A stretch of 64,000 nucleotides of DNA, from contig NZ_VUKA01000001.1 in NCBI RefSeq assembly GCF_008386565.1, forward strand, positions 1,240,001-1,304,000, written 5' to 3'. The translations under genes and the position numbers were made by a program. Below, piece by piece: positions 32,088 to 40,999 of this stretch. Each line of letters starts with the position of its first letter. Within the stretch, counting starts at the first letter, position 1. A model generated the notes under the pieces. That model did no database searches. It saw nothing but the letters and a program-made list of their open reading frames with translations, and was not told the DNA's origin. Source of the DNA: Teichococcus oryzae. GTDB taxonomy: Bacteria; Pseudomonadota; Alphaproteobacteria; Acetobacterales; Acetobacteraceae.

Positions 32088-32717
32088 GTGACGCGCGGCT
32101 GTTTCATCACCCTGGAAGGCGGCGAGGGGGCGGGCAAGACAACGCTGGCCCGGGGCCTGGCGCGGCATCTCGCCGGCCATGGGCATGCCGTGCTGCGGAC
32201 GCGGGAGCCAGGCGGCGCGCCCGGGGCCGAGGCGTTGCGGGCCCTGTTGCTGACGCCGGGCCTCGACTGGGACCCGGTGGCGGAAGCCATGCTGATGTTC
32301 GCGTCCCGGCGGGAGCACTGGATCAAGACCATCCATCCGGCCCTGGAGGCCGGGGCCTGGGTGATCTGCGACCGGTTCTTCGATTCAACCCTGGCCTATC
32401 AATGCGCGGGGCGGGGCCTGGACCAGGGGATATGGCGCGCCCTGCGCGACCTGTCCCTGCCGGGGATCGCGCCGGATGCGACGCTGATCCTTGATGTGGA
32501 CCCTGGGCTTGGCATGGCGCGCGCCATGCGGCGCAGCGGCCCGGATCGTTTCGAGCAACTCGACGGCACCTTTCATCGGAGGGTCCGAGATGCCTTCCTG
32601 GAGATCGCGCGGCGGGAGCCGGGGCGCTGCGTGGTGCTGGATGCGGCCCGGGCCGAACAGGACATCCTGAGCGACGCCCTGCTGGCGCTTCGCCGAACTC
32701 TGGGCGCACCGCCGTGA
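32088..32717 (+). CDS. tmk: Thymidylate kinase
   Basis: Tmk phosphorylates dTMP to dTDP for DNA synthesis. The 209-residue protein begins at GTG, one base after the carboxypeptidase stop. It has the P-loop ITLEGGEGAGKTTLARGLARHL, the DRx motif VICDRFFDSTLAYQCAGRGLD and a lid region TLILDVDPGLGMARAMRRSG. It overlaps holB, which is the usual genomic partner of tmk. Length and motifs are typical. Confidence 0.96.
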   Translation: MTRGCFITLEGGEGAGKTTLARGLARHLAGHGHAVLRTREPGGAPGAEALRALLLTPGLDWDPVAEAMLMFASRREHWIKTIHPALEAGAWVICDRFFDSTLAYQCAGRGLDQGIWRALRDLSLPGIAPDATLILDVDPGLGMARAMRRSGPDRFEQLDGTFHRRVRDAFLEIARREPGRCVVLDAARAEQDILSDALLALRRTLGAPP

Positions 32718-33715
32718 TGCCCCCCGAGCCTCCCGGCAACCCGCTGTTGTTCGGCCATGAGGCGGCGGCGAGGATGCTGGCCGCCACGGCCGGGGACGGG
32801 CGTCTTCACCATGCCTGGCTGTTCACTGGTCCCCTGGGCGTTGGCAAGGCAACGCTGGCCTATCGCTTCGCCCGCTGGCTCCTGGCGGGACGGCCGGAGG
32901 CGGCTGAGCCCCTGGCATTGGCGCAGGACAACACCGTGTTCCGCCGCGTTGCCGCCGGCACGCATGCCGATCTGAAAGGCCTGGCGCCAACCTCGGGCAG
33001 CGGCGTCAAGCTGATGATCCGCGTGGACGAGGTGCGGCAGGTGCCCCGCTTCCTGGGCCTGACCGCGGCCGAGGGGGGCTGGCGCATCGTCGTGGTGGAG
33101 CAGGCGGAGGCGATGAACGCCGAGGCGCAGAATGCGCTGCTGAAGACGCTGGAGGAGCCGCCGGCCCGCGCCCTTTTGCTGCTGACCACATCCGCCCCTG
33201 ACCGGCTGCTGCCGACCATCCGCAGCCGGTGCCGGCGGATCGACCTTTTCCCCCTGGCGGAAGCCGAGATGCTCGGCCTCGCGGAGGAATGGCTTCCCGA
33301 TCTGTCGGCACAGCAGCGCGCGGTGCTGACGGAAATCTCCGCCGGGGCACCGGGCCGCCTGCTGCGCCTCGCGGAAGGCGATGGCCTGGCGCTGCATGAG
33401 CAGGTGCAAGGTTTCCTCGCCGAGCTTCCGCGGCCCGATCCGCGGCGGCTGCACCAGCTGGCCGACGCCCTGGCTGCCAAGCGGGACGGCACTGCCTTCG
33501 TGACCTTTGTGGAATTGCTGCGCGACCGGCTGGGCACCGCGATCCGGCAGGCGGCGCGGGGCATCCCGGCACCTTCCTTCCTGTCCGCCCGCCCGCTTGC
33601 CGAGTGGGCCACCCTGTGGGACACCCTGGGGCATCTGGCCATCGAAACCGAAGCCCTGAACCTCGACCGCAAGCAGGCGGTCCTGAGCGGCCTTTCGCAG
33701 CTGGCCTCACGTTGA
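32717..33715 (+). CDS. holB: DNA polymerase III subunit delta prime
   Basis: HolB is a clamp-loader subunit that helps open the beta clamp. The protein has 332 residues from the ATG at 32717, which shares one base with the tmk stop (TGATG); a GTG one codon earlier is possible. AAA+ features are HHAWLFTGPLGVGKATLAYRFARWLL, VVVEQAEAMNAEAQNALLKTLEEPP and LLLTTSAPDRLLPTIRSRCRRIDL. The zinc-module cysteines found in many delta-prime proteins are not seen. metG follows 11 bp later, forming a tmk-holB-metG-tatD run. Confidence 0.94.
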   Translation: MPPEPPGNPLLFGHEAAARMLAATAGDGRLHHAWLFTGPLGVGKATLAYRFARWLLAGRPEAAEPLALAQDNTVFRRVAAGTHADLKGLAPTSGSGVKLMIRVDEVRQVPRFLGLTAAEGGWRIVVVEQAEAMNAEAQNALLKTLEEPPARALLLLTTSAPDRLLPTIRSRCRRIDLFPLAEAEMLGLAEEWLPDLSAQQRAVLTEISAGAPGRLLRLAEGDGLALHEQVQGFLAELPRPDPRRLHQLADALAAKRDGTAFVTFVELLRDRLGTAIRQAARGIPAPSFLSARPLAEWATLWDTLGHLAIETEALNLDRKQAVLSGLSQLASR

Positions 33716-33726
33716 GGACCAAGAGC

Positions 33727-35265
33727 ATGAACACCGAGCGGCGCACCTACCTGACCACGCCGATCTATTACGTGAACGACAAGCCGCATATCGGGCATGC
33801 CTACACCTCCCTGGCGACCGATGTGCTGGCGCGCTGGCGCCGCCTTGCCGGCGACGAGGTGTTCTTCCTGACCGGCACGGACGAGCACGGCCAGAAGGTG
33901 GAGAAGGCCGCCGAGACGCGCGGCATGGAGCCGCAGGCCTTCACGGATCAGGTGAGCCAGGCTTTCCGCGACCTCGCGCTCCGCATGAACTTCTCCAACG
34001 ATGCCTTCATCCGTACCACGGAGGAACGCCACAAGGCCGCCTGCGCCGCGCTGTGGCTCCGGCTGAAGGAAAAGGGCGAGATCTATCTCGGCCATTACGA
34101 AGGCTGGTATGCCGTGCGCGACGAAGCCTTCTACGGGCCGGACGAGATCACCGAGAAGGACGGCCGGAAATTCGCGCCGACCGGGGCTCCGGTGGAGTGG
34201 GTGAGGGAGCCTTCCTACTTCTTCCGCCTGTCCGGCTGGCAGCAGAAGCTGCTGGATTTCTACGAGGCCAATCCAGACTTCATCGCGCCGGCGACACGCC
34301 GGAACGAGGTGATCAGCTTCGTCAAATCCGGCCTCACCGACTTGTCCATCTCCCGCACCTCCTTCACCTGGGGCGTGAAGGTGCCGGGCGATGAGAGCCA
34401 TGTGATGTATGTGTGGCTCGATGCGCTGACCAACTACATCACCGCGCTCGGCTATCCCGATGAAGCCGCGCCCTTGTGGAAGTTCTGGCCGGCCGATGTG
34501 CATTTTGTCGGCAAGGACATCCTGCGCTTCCATGCCATCTACTGGCCGGCTTTCCTGATGGCGGCCGGACTGCCGACGCCAAGGCGGGTCTTCGCCCATG
34601 GCTGGTGGACCAATGAAGGCCAGAAGATCTCCAAATCCCTCGGCAACGTCATCGATCCCCTGGCGCTGGTGGATGAGTTCGGCCTGGACCCGGTCCGCTT
34701 CTTCCTGCTGCGGGAGGTTCCCTTCGGCAATGACGGCGATTTCAGCCGGCGGGCGCTGATGGGGCGCCTGAACAGCGACCTGGCCAATGACCTCGGCAAT
34801 CTGGCGCAGCGGACGCTGACGCTGATCCAGAAGAATTGCGAGGGACGGCTGCCGGCGGCCGGTCCACTGGATGTCAGCGACCAAGCCATCCTGGATCTCG
34901 CCGCCGCCCTGCCGGAACAGGTGGAGGAGGCGCTCAGCCGCCAGGCCTTCCACGAGGCGCTGGAGCGGATCTGGACGCTGTCGCGCCTCGGCAATTCCTG
35001 GATCGACGCGCAGAAGCCCTGGGCCTTGCGCAAGACTGATCTGCCCCGCATGGCAACCGTGTTGCGCCATCTGCACACCGCCCTGCGCACGCTGGCCACG
35101 GTGCTGCAGCCCTTCATGCCGGACACGATGCGCCGGATGCTCGATCAGCTTGGGGTGCCGGAGGAAGCCAGGAGCCTCGCGGCCCTGTCCACCGCGCTTC
35201 CGGACGGGCTGGCGCTGCCGCCGCCAAGCCCCTTGTTCCAGAAGATCCAGGACGAACCCGCCTGA
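33727..35265 (+). CDS. metG: Methionine-tRNA ligase
   Basis: A class I synthetase charging tRNA(Met). The 512-residue protein has TTPIYYVNDKPHIGHAYTSLATD with the HIGH motif, GTDEHGQKV, YEGWYAVRDEAFYGPDEI without zinc-knuckle cysteines, VHFVGKDILRFHAIYWPAFLMA and the KMSKS-type loop QKISKSLGNVIDP. The anticodon-binding helical domain follows. There is no C-terminal EMAP-like tRNA-binding domain, so this is the shorter type. The stop shares one base with the tatD start. Confidence 0.97.
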   Translation: MNTERRTYLTTPIYYVNDKPHIGHAYTSLATDVLARWRRLAGDEVFFLTGTDEHGQKVEKAAETRGMEPQAFTDQVSQAFRDLALRMNFSNDAFIRTTEERHKAACAALWLRLKEKGEIYLGHYEGWYAVRDEAFYGPDEITEKDGRKFAPTGAPVEWVREPSYFFRLSGWQQKLLDFYEANPDFIAPATRRNEVISFVKSGLTDLSISRTSFTWGVKVPGDESHVMYVWLDALTNYITALGYPDEAAPLWKFWPADVHFVGKDILRFHAIYWPAFLMAAGLPTPRRVFAHGWWTNEGQKISKSLGNVIDPLALVDEFGLDPVRFFLLREVPFGNDGDFSRRALMGRLNSDLANDLGNLAQRTLTLIQKNCEGRLPAAGPLDVSDQAILDLAAALPEQVEEALSRQAFHEALERIWTLSRLGNSWIDAQKPWALRKTDLPRMATVLRHLHTALRTLATVLQPFMPDTMRRMLDQLGVPEEARSLAALSTALPDGLALPPPSPLFQKIQDEPA

Positions 35266-36041
35266 TGCTGGTCGATAGTCACTGCCATCTCGACTACTTC
35301 ACCGAGGCGGAGATCGAAACCATCCTGGAGCGGGCCCATCAGGCCGGTGTCGCCGAGATGGTGACCATCGGCGTCCGCATGTCCCAGGCCGCGGCCGTGA
35401 AGGCGCTGGCGGACCGCTTCCCGTCCGTCTGGGGCACGGTGGGGGTGCATCCGCAGAATGTGGGCGAGGGGCCGTTGCCAAGCGTGGAGGAGATCGTCCA
35501 GGCGGCCGATCATCCCAGGATCATCGGCATCGGCGAGAGCGGCCTCGATTACTTCTATGACAAGGCGCCGCATGAGGTGCAGCGGGACGGCTTCCGGCGG
35601 CATATCCACGCCGCGCGGCAAACCGGACTCCCGCTCGTGATCCATGCGCGGGATGCCGATGACGACATCGCCACCATGCTCCGGGAAGAACATGCGGCCG
35701 GGGCCTTTCCGTTCCTGCTGCATTGCTTCAGCTCGGGTCCGAAGCTCGCGGAAATGGCCGTCGATCTGGGCGGCTACCTGTCCTTTTCCGGAATCGTAAC
35801 ATTCCCGAAATCCGGGGAGCTTCGCGAGATCGCCCGCGCTGCGCCGGTGGACCGCCTGCTGGTGGAAACGGATGCGCCTTACCTGGCGCCCGTGCCTTTC
35901 CGCGGCAAGCGGAACGAGCCATCCTACGTGCCGCACACGGCCCGGGTTCTGGCGGAACTGCATGACATGGCACCGGACACCATGGCGAAGCTGACCACCG
36001 CCAATTTCCGCCGCCTGTTTCCCCGGGCTGCCCGGCCGTAA
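35265..36041 (+). CDS. tatD: TatD-family metal-dependent DNase
   Basis: A 258-residue TIM-barrel hydrolase. The metal site is visible as LVDSHCHLDYF (HxH), IGESGLDYFYD (Glu), LVIHARDADDD (His), LLHCFSSG (His) and LLVETDAPYLAPVPFRGKRNEPSYV (Asp). TatD proteins act as 3'-5' exonucleases on DNA; despite the name they are not part of the Tat translocase. It sits between metG and an MBL-fold gene with single-base overlaps on both sides, an order I recall in many alphaproteobacteria. Confidence 0.94.
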   Translation: MLVDSHCHLDYFTEAEIETILERAHQAGVAEMVTIGVRMSQAAAVKALADRFPSVWGTVGVHPQNVGEGPLPSVEEIVQAADHPRIIGIGESGLDYFYDKAPHEVQRDGFRRHIHAARQTGLPLVIHARDADDDIATMLREEHAAGAFPFLLHCFSSGPKLAEMAVDLGGYLSFSGIVTFPKSGELREIARAAPVDRLLVETDAPYLAPVPFRGKRNEPSYVPHTARVLAELHDMAPDTMAKLTTANFRRLFPRAARP

Positions 36042-36832
36042 TGCTGAAGGTGACCATCCTCGGCTGTGGGGGCTCGGCCGGCGTTCCGATGCTGGGTGGC
36101 CCGGACGGCGCCGGGGAATGGGGACAGTGCGACCCGCGGGAGCCACGGAACCGCCGCATGCGATCCTCGATCCTGATCGAGGATGACGAGGGGCGGCGTT
36201 TGCTGGTGGATGCAGGGCCGGACCTGCGGGCGCAGCTGCTGGCCAACCAGATCGGCCGGATCGATGCCTTGCTGATCACTCATGGCCATGCGGATCACAT
36301 CATGGGCCTGGACGAGATCCGGCCGCTGAATCGGGCCGTTGGCGCCGCCATTCCGGTTTATGCGACGGCGGAAACCATGGCCGCGTTGCAGATGCGCTTC
36401 GACTACATCTTCCGGCCGCCGACGCCGCCCGTGTTCTTTCGCCCCGCGCTGACGCCGATCACCGTGGCGCCGGGGGAGCAGGTAAATCTGGCTGGCCACC
36501 AGACCCTGTTGTTCCGCCAGGACCACAAGGTCATGGAAACGCTGGGCCTACGGATCGGCAGCTTTGCCTATTCCACGGATGTGGTGGCCATGCCGGAAGC
36601 CAGCCTGGCCAGCCTGCGGGATCTGGACACCTGGATCGTCGGTTGCTTCCAGCGCCACCCGCATTCGGTGCATGCCCATGTGGATCAGGTGTTGCAATGG
36701 GTGGAGCGGCTGCGGCCACGCCGCACGATCCTGACCCATATGGGGCACGACATGGACTGGGCCTGGTTGCAAGCGCATCTGCCTGCGGGTGTCGAGGCCG
36801 CCTATGACGGCATGGCGTTCACTACGCACTGA
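36041..36832 (+). CDS. MBL-fold metallo-hydrolase, PhnP-like
   Basis: A 263-residue cytosolic metallo-beta-lactamase-fold protein. The zinc motif LLITHGHADHIMGLDEIRPLNR (HxHxDH) is intact, with further ligands in FRQDHKVMETLGLRIGSFAYSTDVV and ILTHMGHDMDW. The start LGCGGSAGVPMLGG and the CDPREPRNRRMRSSILIE region resemble PhnP, a cyclic phosphodiesterase of phosphonate breakdown; no phn genes are nearby, so the physiological substrate is open. It is coupled to tatD by a TAATG overlap. Confidence 0.88.
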   Translation: MLKVTILGCGGSAGVPMLGGPDGAGEWGQCDPREPRNRRMRSSILIEDDEGRRLLVDAGPDLRAQLLANQIGRIDALLITHGHADHIMGLDEIRPLNRAVGAAIPVYATAETMAALQMRFDYIFRPPTPPVFFRPALTPITVAPGEQVNLAGHQTLLFRQDHKVMETLGLRIGSFAYSTDVVAMPEASLASLRDLDTWIVGCFQRHPHSVHAHVDQVLQWVERLRPRRTILTHMGHDMDWAWLQAHLPAGVEAAYDGMAFTTH

Positions 36833-36837
36833 TTTTA

Positions 36838-36853
36838 CATAATATTCCTTATG
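36838..36853. promoter_or_regulatory. AT-rich palindrome upstream of mazG
   Basis: CATAA (36838-36842) and TTATG (36849-36853) are exact inverse repeats around TATTCC, in a strikingly AT-rich patch of a GC-rich region. It sits 40 bp before the mazG start and could be an operator or part of a promoter (CATAAT as -10, without a clear -35). The function is unknown. Confidence 0.3.
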
Positions 36854-36892
36854 CGGCATTCAGATCCACCTGTCCGCCGGAGCCTTCTTGTC

Positions 36893-37687
36893 ATGGATGA
36901 TGCCACCGCCGCCCTGCGCGATCTGCTTTCCATCATGGCGAGGCTCCGCGCTCCCGATGGCTGCCCCTGGGACCGCGAGCAGGATTTCGCCTCCATCGCT
37001 CCCTACACCATCGAGGAAGCCTTTGAGGTGGCGGATGCGATCGAGCGCCACGACCTGCCCGGCCTGCAGGATGAGCTTGGGGATCTTCTGCTCCAGGTGG
37101 TGTTCCATGCCCGGATGGCGGAGGAACAAGGCGCCTTCGACTTCGCGGCCGTGGCACGCTCCATCAGCCAGAAGATGATCCGGCGGCATCCCCATGTGTT
37201 TGGCGAGGCCGCGAGCCGCGACACGGCGGAACAGAACGAGGCCTGGGAGCGTCAAAAGGAAGCCGAGCGTTCCGCCCGACAGGAAATTGGCACCCTGGCC
37301 GGGCTTCCCCGCAACCTCCCTGCCCTGGTCCGTGCCGTGAAGCTTACGCGGCGTGCCGCCCGGGTCGGCTTCGACTGGCCCGATGCCGACGCCATCCTGG
37401 CGAAGCTGGCCGAGGAAACGGCGGAGTTGCGGGCCGAATTGGCCACCAGGCATCGGGAAAGGCTGGCCGACGAACTGGGCGACATGTTCTTTGTTCTGGC
37501 CAACCTCGCGCGCAAGCTTGAGATCGACGCCGAGGCCAGCCTCCGGCATGCCAATGCCAAGTTCGAACGCCGCTTCAAGGCCATGGAGGCCCTGGCGGCG
37601 GCCGAGGGCAAGACCCTGGCCGACCATGAGCTGGACGGAATGGAAGATTACTGGCGCCGCGTGAAGGAGGCCGAACGCGGCGCCTGA
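36893..37687 (+). CDS. mazG: Nucleoside triphosphate pyrophosphohydrolase MazG
   Basis: MazG hydrolyses nucleoside triphosphates, including aberrant ones, to monophosphates. The 264-residue protein has two MazG repeats. The first reads RLRAPDGCPWDREQDFASIAPYTIEEAFEVADAIERHD, then LQDELGDLLLQVVFHARMAEE with the EExxE/ExxD metal ligands; the second is KLAEETAELRAEL...LADELGDMFFVLANLARKL. The ATG at 36893 follows GGAG by 10 nt and matches the usual N-terminus; an ATG at 36851 lies in the palindrome. It ends 3 bp from the converging phosphatase gene. Confidence 0.94.
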   Translation: MDDATAALRDLLSIMARLRAPDGCPWDREQDFASIAPYTIEEAFEVADAIERHDLPGLQDELGDLLLQVVFHARMAEEQGAFDFAAVARSISQKMIRRHPHVFGEAASRDTAEQNEAWERQKEAERSARQEIGTLAGLPRNLPALVRAVKLTRRAARVGFDWPDADAILAKLAEETAELRAELATRHRERLADELGDMFFVLANLARKLEIDAEASLRHANAKFERRFKAMEALAAAEGKTLADHELDGMEDYWRRVKEAERGA

Positions 37688-37690
37688 TGC

Positions 37691-38518
37691 TCAATCGGCC
37701 AGCAGCGCCGCATGCAGCATCTGCCAGCTCTGCCGGTCCGGCGCCGCCAGAAGGCCGCCATCCGTGTGTTCCGGCCGATAGTCGCTGCCATCGAAGCACG
37801 CGCTGTAGCCGCCGGCTTCCCGGTGCAGCAGCCAGCCCGGAAGATGGTCCCACGGCATCAGCCGGTGATACGCGACGGCATGGGCGCCACCGGAGGCGAC
37901 AAGGCGATATTCATGCGCCGCGCAGCGGAAATGGACCCCTCCGGCCAGCTGGGCCATCCGCCCCGTCAGGCGTGAGCGCACAGGTTCCCGCATATAGGTC
38001 CAGCTGATGCCGGCGATCATCTGTTCCAGCGGCACAGGCGGCGCCACCCGCAGCGCGGCGCGGTGACCATCCGGCGCCTCGATCCAGGCGCCTTCGCCAC
38101 GCAGGGCGATGGCGGTGTCGTCGCCCATCGGGTCGTGGATCCAGGACGCCACGACCTCGCCCTTCCAGATGGCCGCCACCATGCAGCCGAACAGCGGCAC
38201 CCCCGCAGCAAAATTGGCGGTGCCATCGACGGGGTCCACGACGAACGCAAGCTCCGCCCTGGTCCAGCCGGACAGTAGCGCCGGGTCGGCCGCGCAGGCT
38301 TCCTCACCAATGACCGCGGCGTTGGGGAAGCGGCGCCGCAACTCGGCCGCGATCCGATGTTCCGCCGCCTCATCGGCATCGGTAACAAGGTCGGTGGCGC
38401 TGCTCTTGATGCGAATGGCGCCGGCGGCCAGGCGCCGGAAGCGCGGCTTGATCTCGGCGGCGGCGACATCCCGCAGCATGGCGGCGATGTCGGAGGCCGC
38501 CTGATGATTGAAGCGCAA
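37691..38518 (-). CDS. Inositol monophosphatase family protein
   Basis: A 275-residue Mg2+-dependent phosphatase of the SuhB/histidinol-phosphatase fold. Metal-site motifs are seen: VIGEEACAAD (Glu), FVVDPVDGTANFAAGVPLFG (DPVDGT) and MPWDHLPGWLLHREAGG (WDxxxG). The GTANF variant and the C-terminal WDHLPG suggest a sugar-phosphate or histidinol-phosphate phosphatase rather than classical SuhB; I cannot choose. It is 12 bp behind hflX on the same strand and may be co-transcribed with hfq-hflX. Confidence 0.9.
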   Translation of the reverse strand: MRFNHQAASDIAAMLRDVAAAEIKPRFRRLAAGAIRIKSSATDLVTDADEAAEHRIAAELRRRFPNAAVIGEEACAADPALLSGWTRAELAFVVDPVDGTANFAAGVPLFGCMVAAIWKGEVVASWIHDPMGDDTAIALRGEGAWIEAPDGHRAALRVAPPVPLEQMIAGISWTYMREPVRSRLTGRMAQLAGGVHFRCAAHEYRLVASGGAHAVAYHRLMPWDHLPGWLLHREAGGYSACFDGSDYRPEHTDGGLLAAPDRQSWQMLHAALLAD

Positions 38519-38530
38519 GATAGCGGCCTT

Positions 38531-39775
38531 TCAGCTTTGTTCGAAGCGGGCGCGGTCGGCCGGCGCCAGGCGCACCGTCAGCAGGATGCCGGCATCGGTA
38601 TCCTCCCGGCTCAGGACCTCGCCATGCTGGTAAAGCCACGCCATGCGGGCGCCATCCTCCACCGCCAGGGCGTATTCCACGGTTTCCATCCCCGCGGCCA
38701 GCCGCGCATCCAGCGCGGCCCGCAGAGGGTCCAGCCCCTCACCCGTCAGGGCCGAGACGGCGATGGAAAAGGCGTCATCAGTGCCGGCGACCGAGGCGGC
38801 ACCGCCCAGCAGGTCCGCCTTGTTGAGAACCTCGATGGTGCGCCTTTGCCAGTTCTCATCCAGCGCCGGGTCCGGCCCCGTTGTCATCTCGTTCAGCACC
38901 GAGATCACGTCGCTCCGCTGCGCTCCAGTATCCGGGTGCGCGACATCGCGCACATGCAGGATGATGTCCGCTGCCGCCACCTCCTCCAGAGTGGCGCGGA
39001 ACGCCTCGATCAGCTGGGTGGGCAGGTCGCTGATGAAGCCCACCGTATCCGACAGGATGACCGTGCGGCCACTGGGCAGGCGAATCGCCCGCATGGTCGG
39101 GTCCAGCGTCGCGAAAAGCTGGTCCTGCGCATAAACGCCGGCGCCGGTCAGGGCATTGAACAGCGTGGATTTGCCGGCGTTGGTATAGCCGACCAGCGCA
39201 ACCATCGGGAATGGGACCTTGGAACGCGCGGAGCGATGCAGGCCGCGGGTCCGGCGGACCTGCTCAAGCTCGCGCTTCAGCTTCACGATGCGCTCGCCGA
39301 TCAGCCGTCGGTCGATCTCGATCTGGCTTTCGCCAGGTCCACCCAGGAAGCCGAAGCCGCCGCGCTGGCGCTCAAGGTGTGTCCAGGAGCGCACCAGCCG
39401 GGTGCGCTGATAGTCGAGATGCGCGAGTTCCACCTGCAGCGCGCCCTCGCGCGTGCGGGCCCGCTCGCCGAAGATCTCCAGGATCAGGCCTGTCCGGTCG
39501 ATGACCTTGCAGTTCCAGGCGCGTTCCAGGTTGCGCTGTTGCACCGGTGAAAGGGCGGCATCGACTACCACGACACCGATGCCGTGCTCCTCGATGGCGT
39601 CAGCCGCCATCTCGACCTGGCCCTCGCCCAGCAACGTCGCCGGCCGCCGGGCGCGAAGCGGAAGAACCGCGCTGTGAACAATGGTCAGGCCGATGGAAGC
39701 GGCCAGGCCGACCGCTTCCGCCAAGCGGGCATCGGCGGCGCGCATGGCGGCCCGCCCATCGGAAAAGGAAAGCAC
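38531..39775 (-). CDS. hflX: GTPase HflX (start codon unresolved)
   Basis: HflX is a ribosome-associated GTPase that splits stalled ribosomes. It has the HflX N-domain (ATLLGEGQVEMAADAIEEHGIGVVVVDAALSPVQQRNLE, ILEIFGERARTREGALQVELAHL, RGGFGFLGGPGESQIEIDRR) and the G-domain (VALVGYTNAGKSTLFNAL, LSDTVGFISDLP). Coordinates use a GTG at 39775 (414 residues), but the frame stays open upstream to 39908 and encodes family-like residues (SGAATHGKPQLAAVLLPHERLL) with no ATG, GTG or TTG. A CTG at 39886, 8 nt after GAGG, may be the true start, overlapping hfq. Confidence 0.92.
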   Translation of the reverse strand: MLSFSDGRAAMRAADARLAEAVGLAASIGLTIVHSAVLPLRARRPATLLGEGQVEMAADAIEEHGIGVVVVDAALSPVQQRNLERAWNCKVIDRTGLILEIFGERARTREGALQVELAHLDYQRTRLVRSWTHLERQRGGFGFLGGPGESQIEIDRRLIGERIVKLKRELEQVRRTRGLHRSARSKVPFPMVALVGYTNAGKSTLFNALTGAGVYAQDQLFATLDPTMRAIRLPSGRTVILSDTVGFISDLPTQLIEAFRATLEEVAAADIILHVRDVAHPDTGAQRSDVISVLNEMTTGPDPALDENWQRRTIEVLNKADLLGGAASVAGTDDAFSIAVSALTGEGLDPLRAALDARLAAGMETVEYALAVEDGARMAWLYQHGEVLSREDTDAGILLTVRLAPADRARFEQS

Positions 39776-39866
39776 CCCTTCGCCGGCCGCGCCGGCACGA
39801 AGGAGGCGTTCATGGGGCAGCAGAACCGCGGCAAGCTGTGGCTTGCCGTGGGTCGCCGCGCCGGAA

Positions 39867-40205
39867 TTAGTCGGAGGTGCCGACAGGATTGGCCTCGCGT
39901 TGCAATGTCATCGTTCCCTCACGCGTCACCGACACGGTGGCGCCCGCCGGCGGTGCTGCCCCCTGCCCGGCCGCCGCAGCGTCGAACAGCATGATGGGCG
40001 CGCCCGGCATCACCGTGCTGATTGCATGCTTATAGACCAGCTGCGTATGCCCGTCGCGGCGGAGAAGAACGGAAAAATTGTCGAACCAGGTGATGATGCC
40101 CTGCAACTTCACGCCATTGACCAGGAAGATGGTAACCGGCGTCTTGCTCTTGCGGACATGGTTCAGGAACACGTCCTGAACATTCTGGGACTTCTCGGCG
40201 GCCAT
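39867..40205 (-). CDS. hfq: RNA chaperone Hfq
   Basis: Hfq is a hexameric Sm-like protein that pairs small RNAs with messages. The 112-residue protein has Sm1 ([41 protein letters not shown]) and Sm2 ([13 protein letters not shown]), with the proximal-face YKHA motif. A longer, Ala/Gly-rich tail (from about residue 73) is unusual for the short alphaproteobacterial Hfq. It has its own leader after the terminator-like hairpin at 40288-40311, and leads into hflX, the conserved order in this class. Confidence 0.96.
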   Translation of the reverse strand: MAAEKSQNVQDVFLNHVRKSKTPVTIFLVNGVKLQGIITWFDNFSVLLRRDGHTQLVYKHAISTVMPGAPIMLFDAAAAGQGAAPPAGATVSVTREGTMTLQREANPVGTSD

Positions 40206-40287
40206 AGGCTCGGTCCTTCTTTTTCTTGGCGAACCGGTGCGATCCTCCCGTTACGGGACAACGCCGGGCAGGTCACATGGCTACGCC

Positions 40288-40311
40288 CCGGTGGGCGGGG
40301 ATGCCCACCGG
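40288..40311 (-). terminator. Hairpin terminator after the HAD phosphatase gene
   Basis: CCGGTGGGC (40288-40296) pairs perfectly with GCCCACCGG (40303-40311) around a 6-nt loop, 13 bp beyond the stop of the leftward HAD gene. No T-run follows. It separates the ntr-side transcript from hfq; the remaining leader of hfq (40206-40287) also holds CCCGTTACGGG. Confidence 0.5.
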
Positions 40312-40324
40312 TTCGGCCGCAAGA

Positions 40325-40999
40325 TCATGCATGCAGGGGTGTCTTGGCAAGTCCGCGCAGGCAGTTTGCCAATTCATGACCATCCGCGAAGGCCACATCC
40401 GGCGCCAGTGATGCAACGCCGCCATCATGCGCCGCGTCACCCAGAAGGACCGCACGGCAGCCCGCGGCGCGCGCCGCCTGAAGATCCACCCCTGTATCGC
40501 CGACAAACCAGACATCCGGCCCAGGCCGCACGCCCATGCGCCGCAGCGCCAGCAGCACGGGCGCGGCGGATGGCTTGTCGGCTTCGGCGTCACCCGCCCC
40601 GATGATGGCCGTGAAGCGGCCTGTCCAGCCGAGATGCTCGGCCTCGGCCCGCAGGATCGGCCCCTGCTTGTTGGAAACGAGACCGAGGCTCCAGGCGGCC
40701 GCCGCGTCGAGGGCCTCGATCGTTCCGGGCAGCGGCGTCAGCGTTTCCAGATGGCGGGCACGGACCTCGGCATAGAAGAGATCCTTGGCCCGTTCCCATT
40801 CGGAACCGAAGATGGCGGGGAAAGCGTCGCGCAGCGAAAGCCTTGCGCGGGCCCGCACTTCCTCGACAGACCATTCCGGCAGGTCGAAGGCGCGCAGGGC
40901 CGCGTTCATGCCGGCCTGGACCCCCTTCCAGGCATCCACCAGCGTGTTGTCCCAGTCCCACAGGATGGCGGCGGGAGGGTTGAGCGGCGTCGGCCTCAT
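40325..40999 (-). CDS. HAD-family hydrolase, phosphoglycolate phosphatase-like
   Basis: A 224-residue phosphatase with all four HAD motifs: ILWDWDNTLVDAW (nucleophile Asp in DxDxT), LGLVSNKQG (Ser/Thr), ADKPSAAPVLLAL (Lys) and VWFVGDTGVDLQAARAAG (Asp pair), plus a helical cap. It resembles Gph and related small-molecule phosphatases, but the substrate is not determinable. The start overlaps the aminotransferase stop by 4 bp, placing it at the end of the long ntr transcript. A strong hairpin follows. Confidence 0.87.
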   Translation of the reverse strand: MRPTPLNPPAAILWDWDNTLVDAWKGVQAGMNAALRAFDLPEWSVEEVRARARLSLRDAFPAIFGSEWERAKDLFYAEVRARHLETLTPLPGTIEALDAAAAWSLGLVSNKQGPILRAEAEHLGWTGRFTAIIGAGDAEADKPSAAPVLLALRRMGVRPGPDVWFVGDTGVDLQAARAAGCRAVLLGDAAHDGGVASLAPDVAFADGHELANCLRGLAKTPLHA

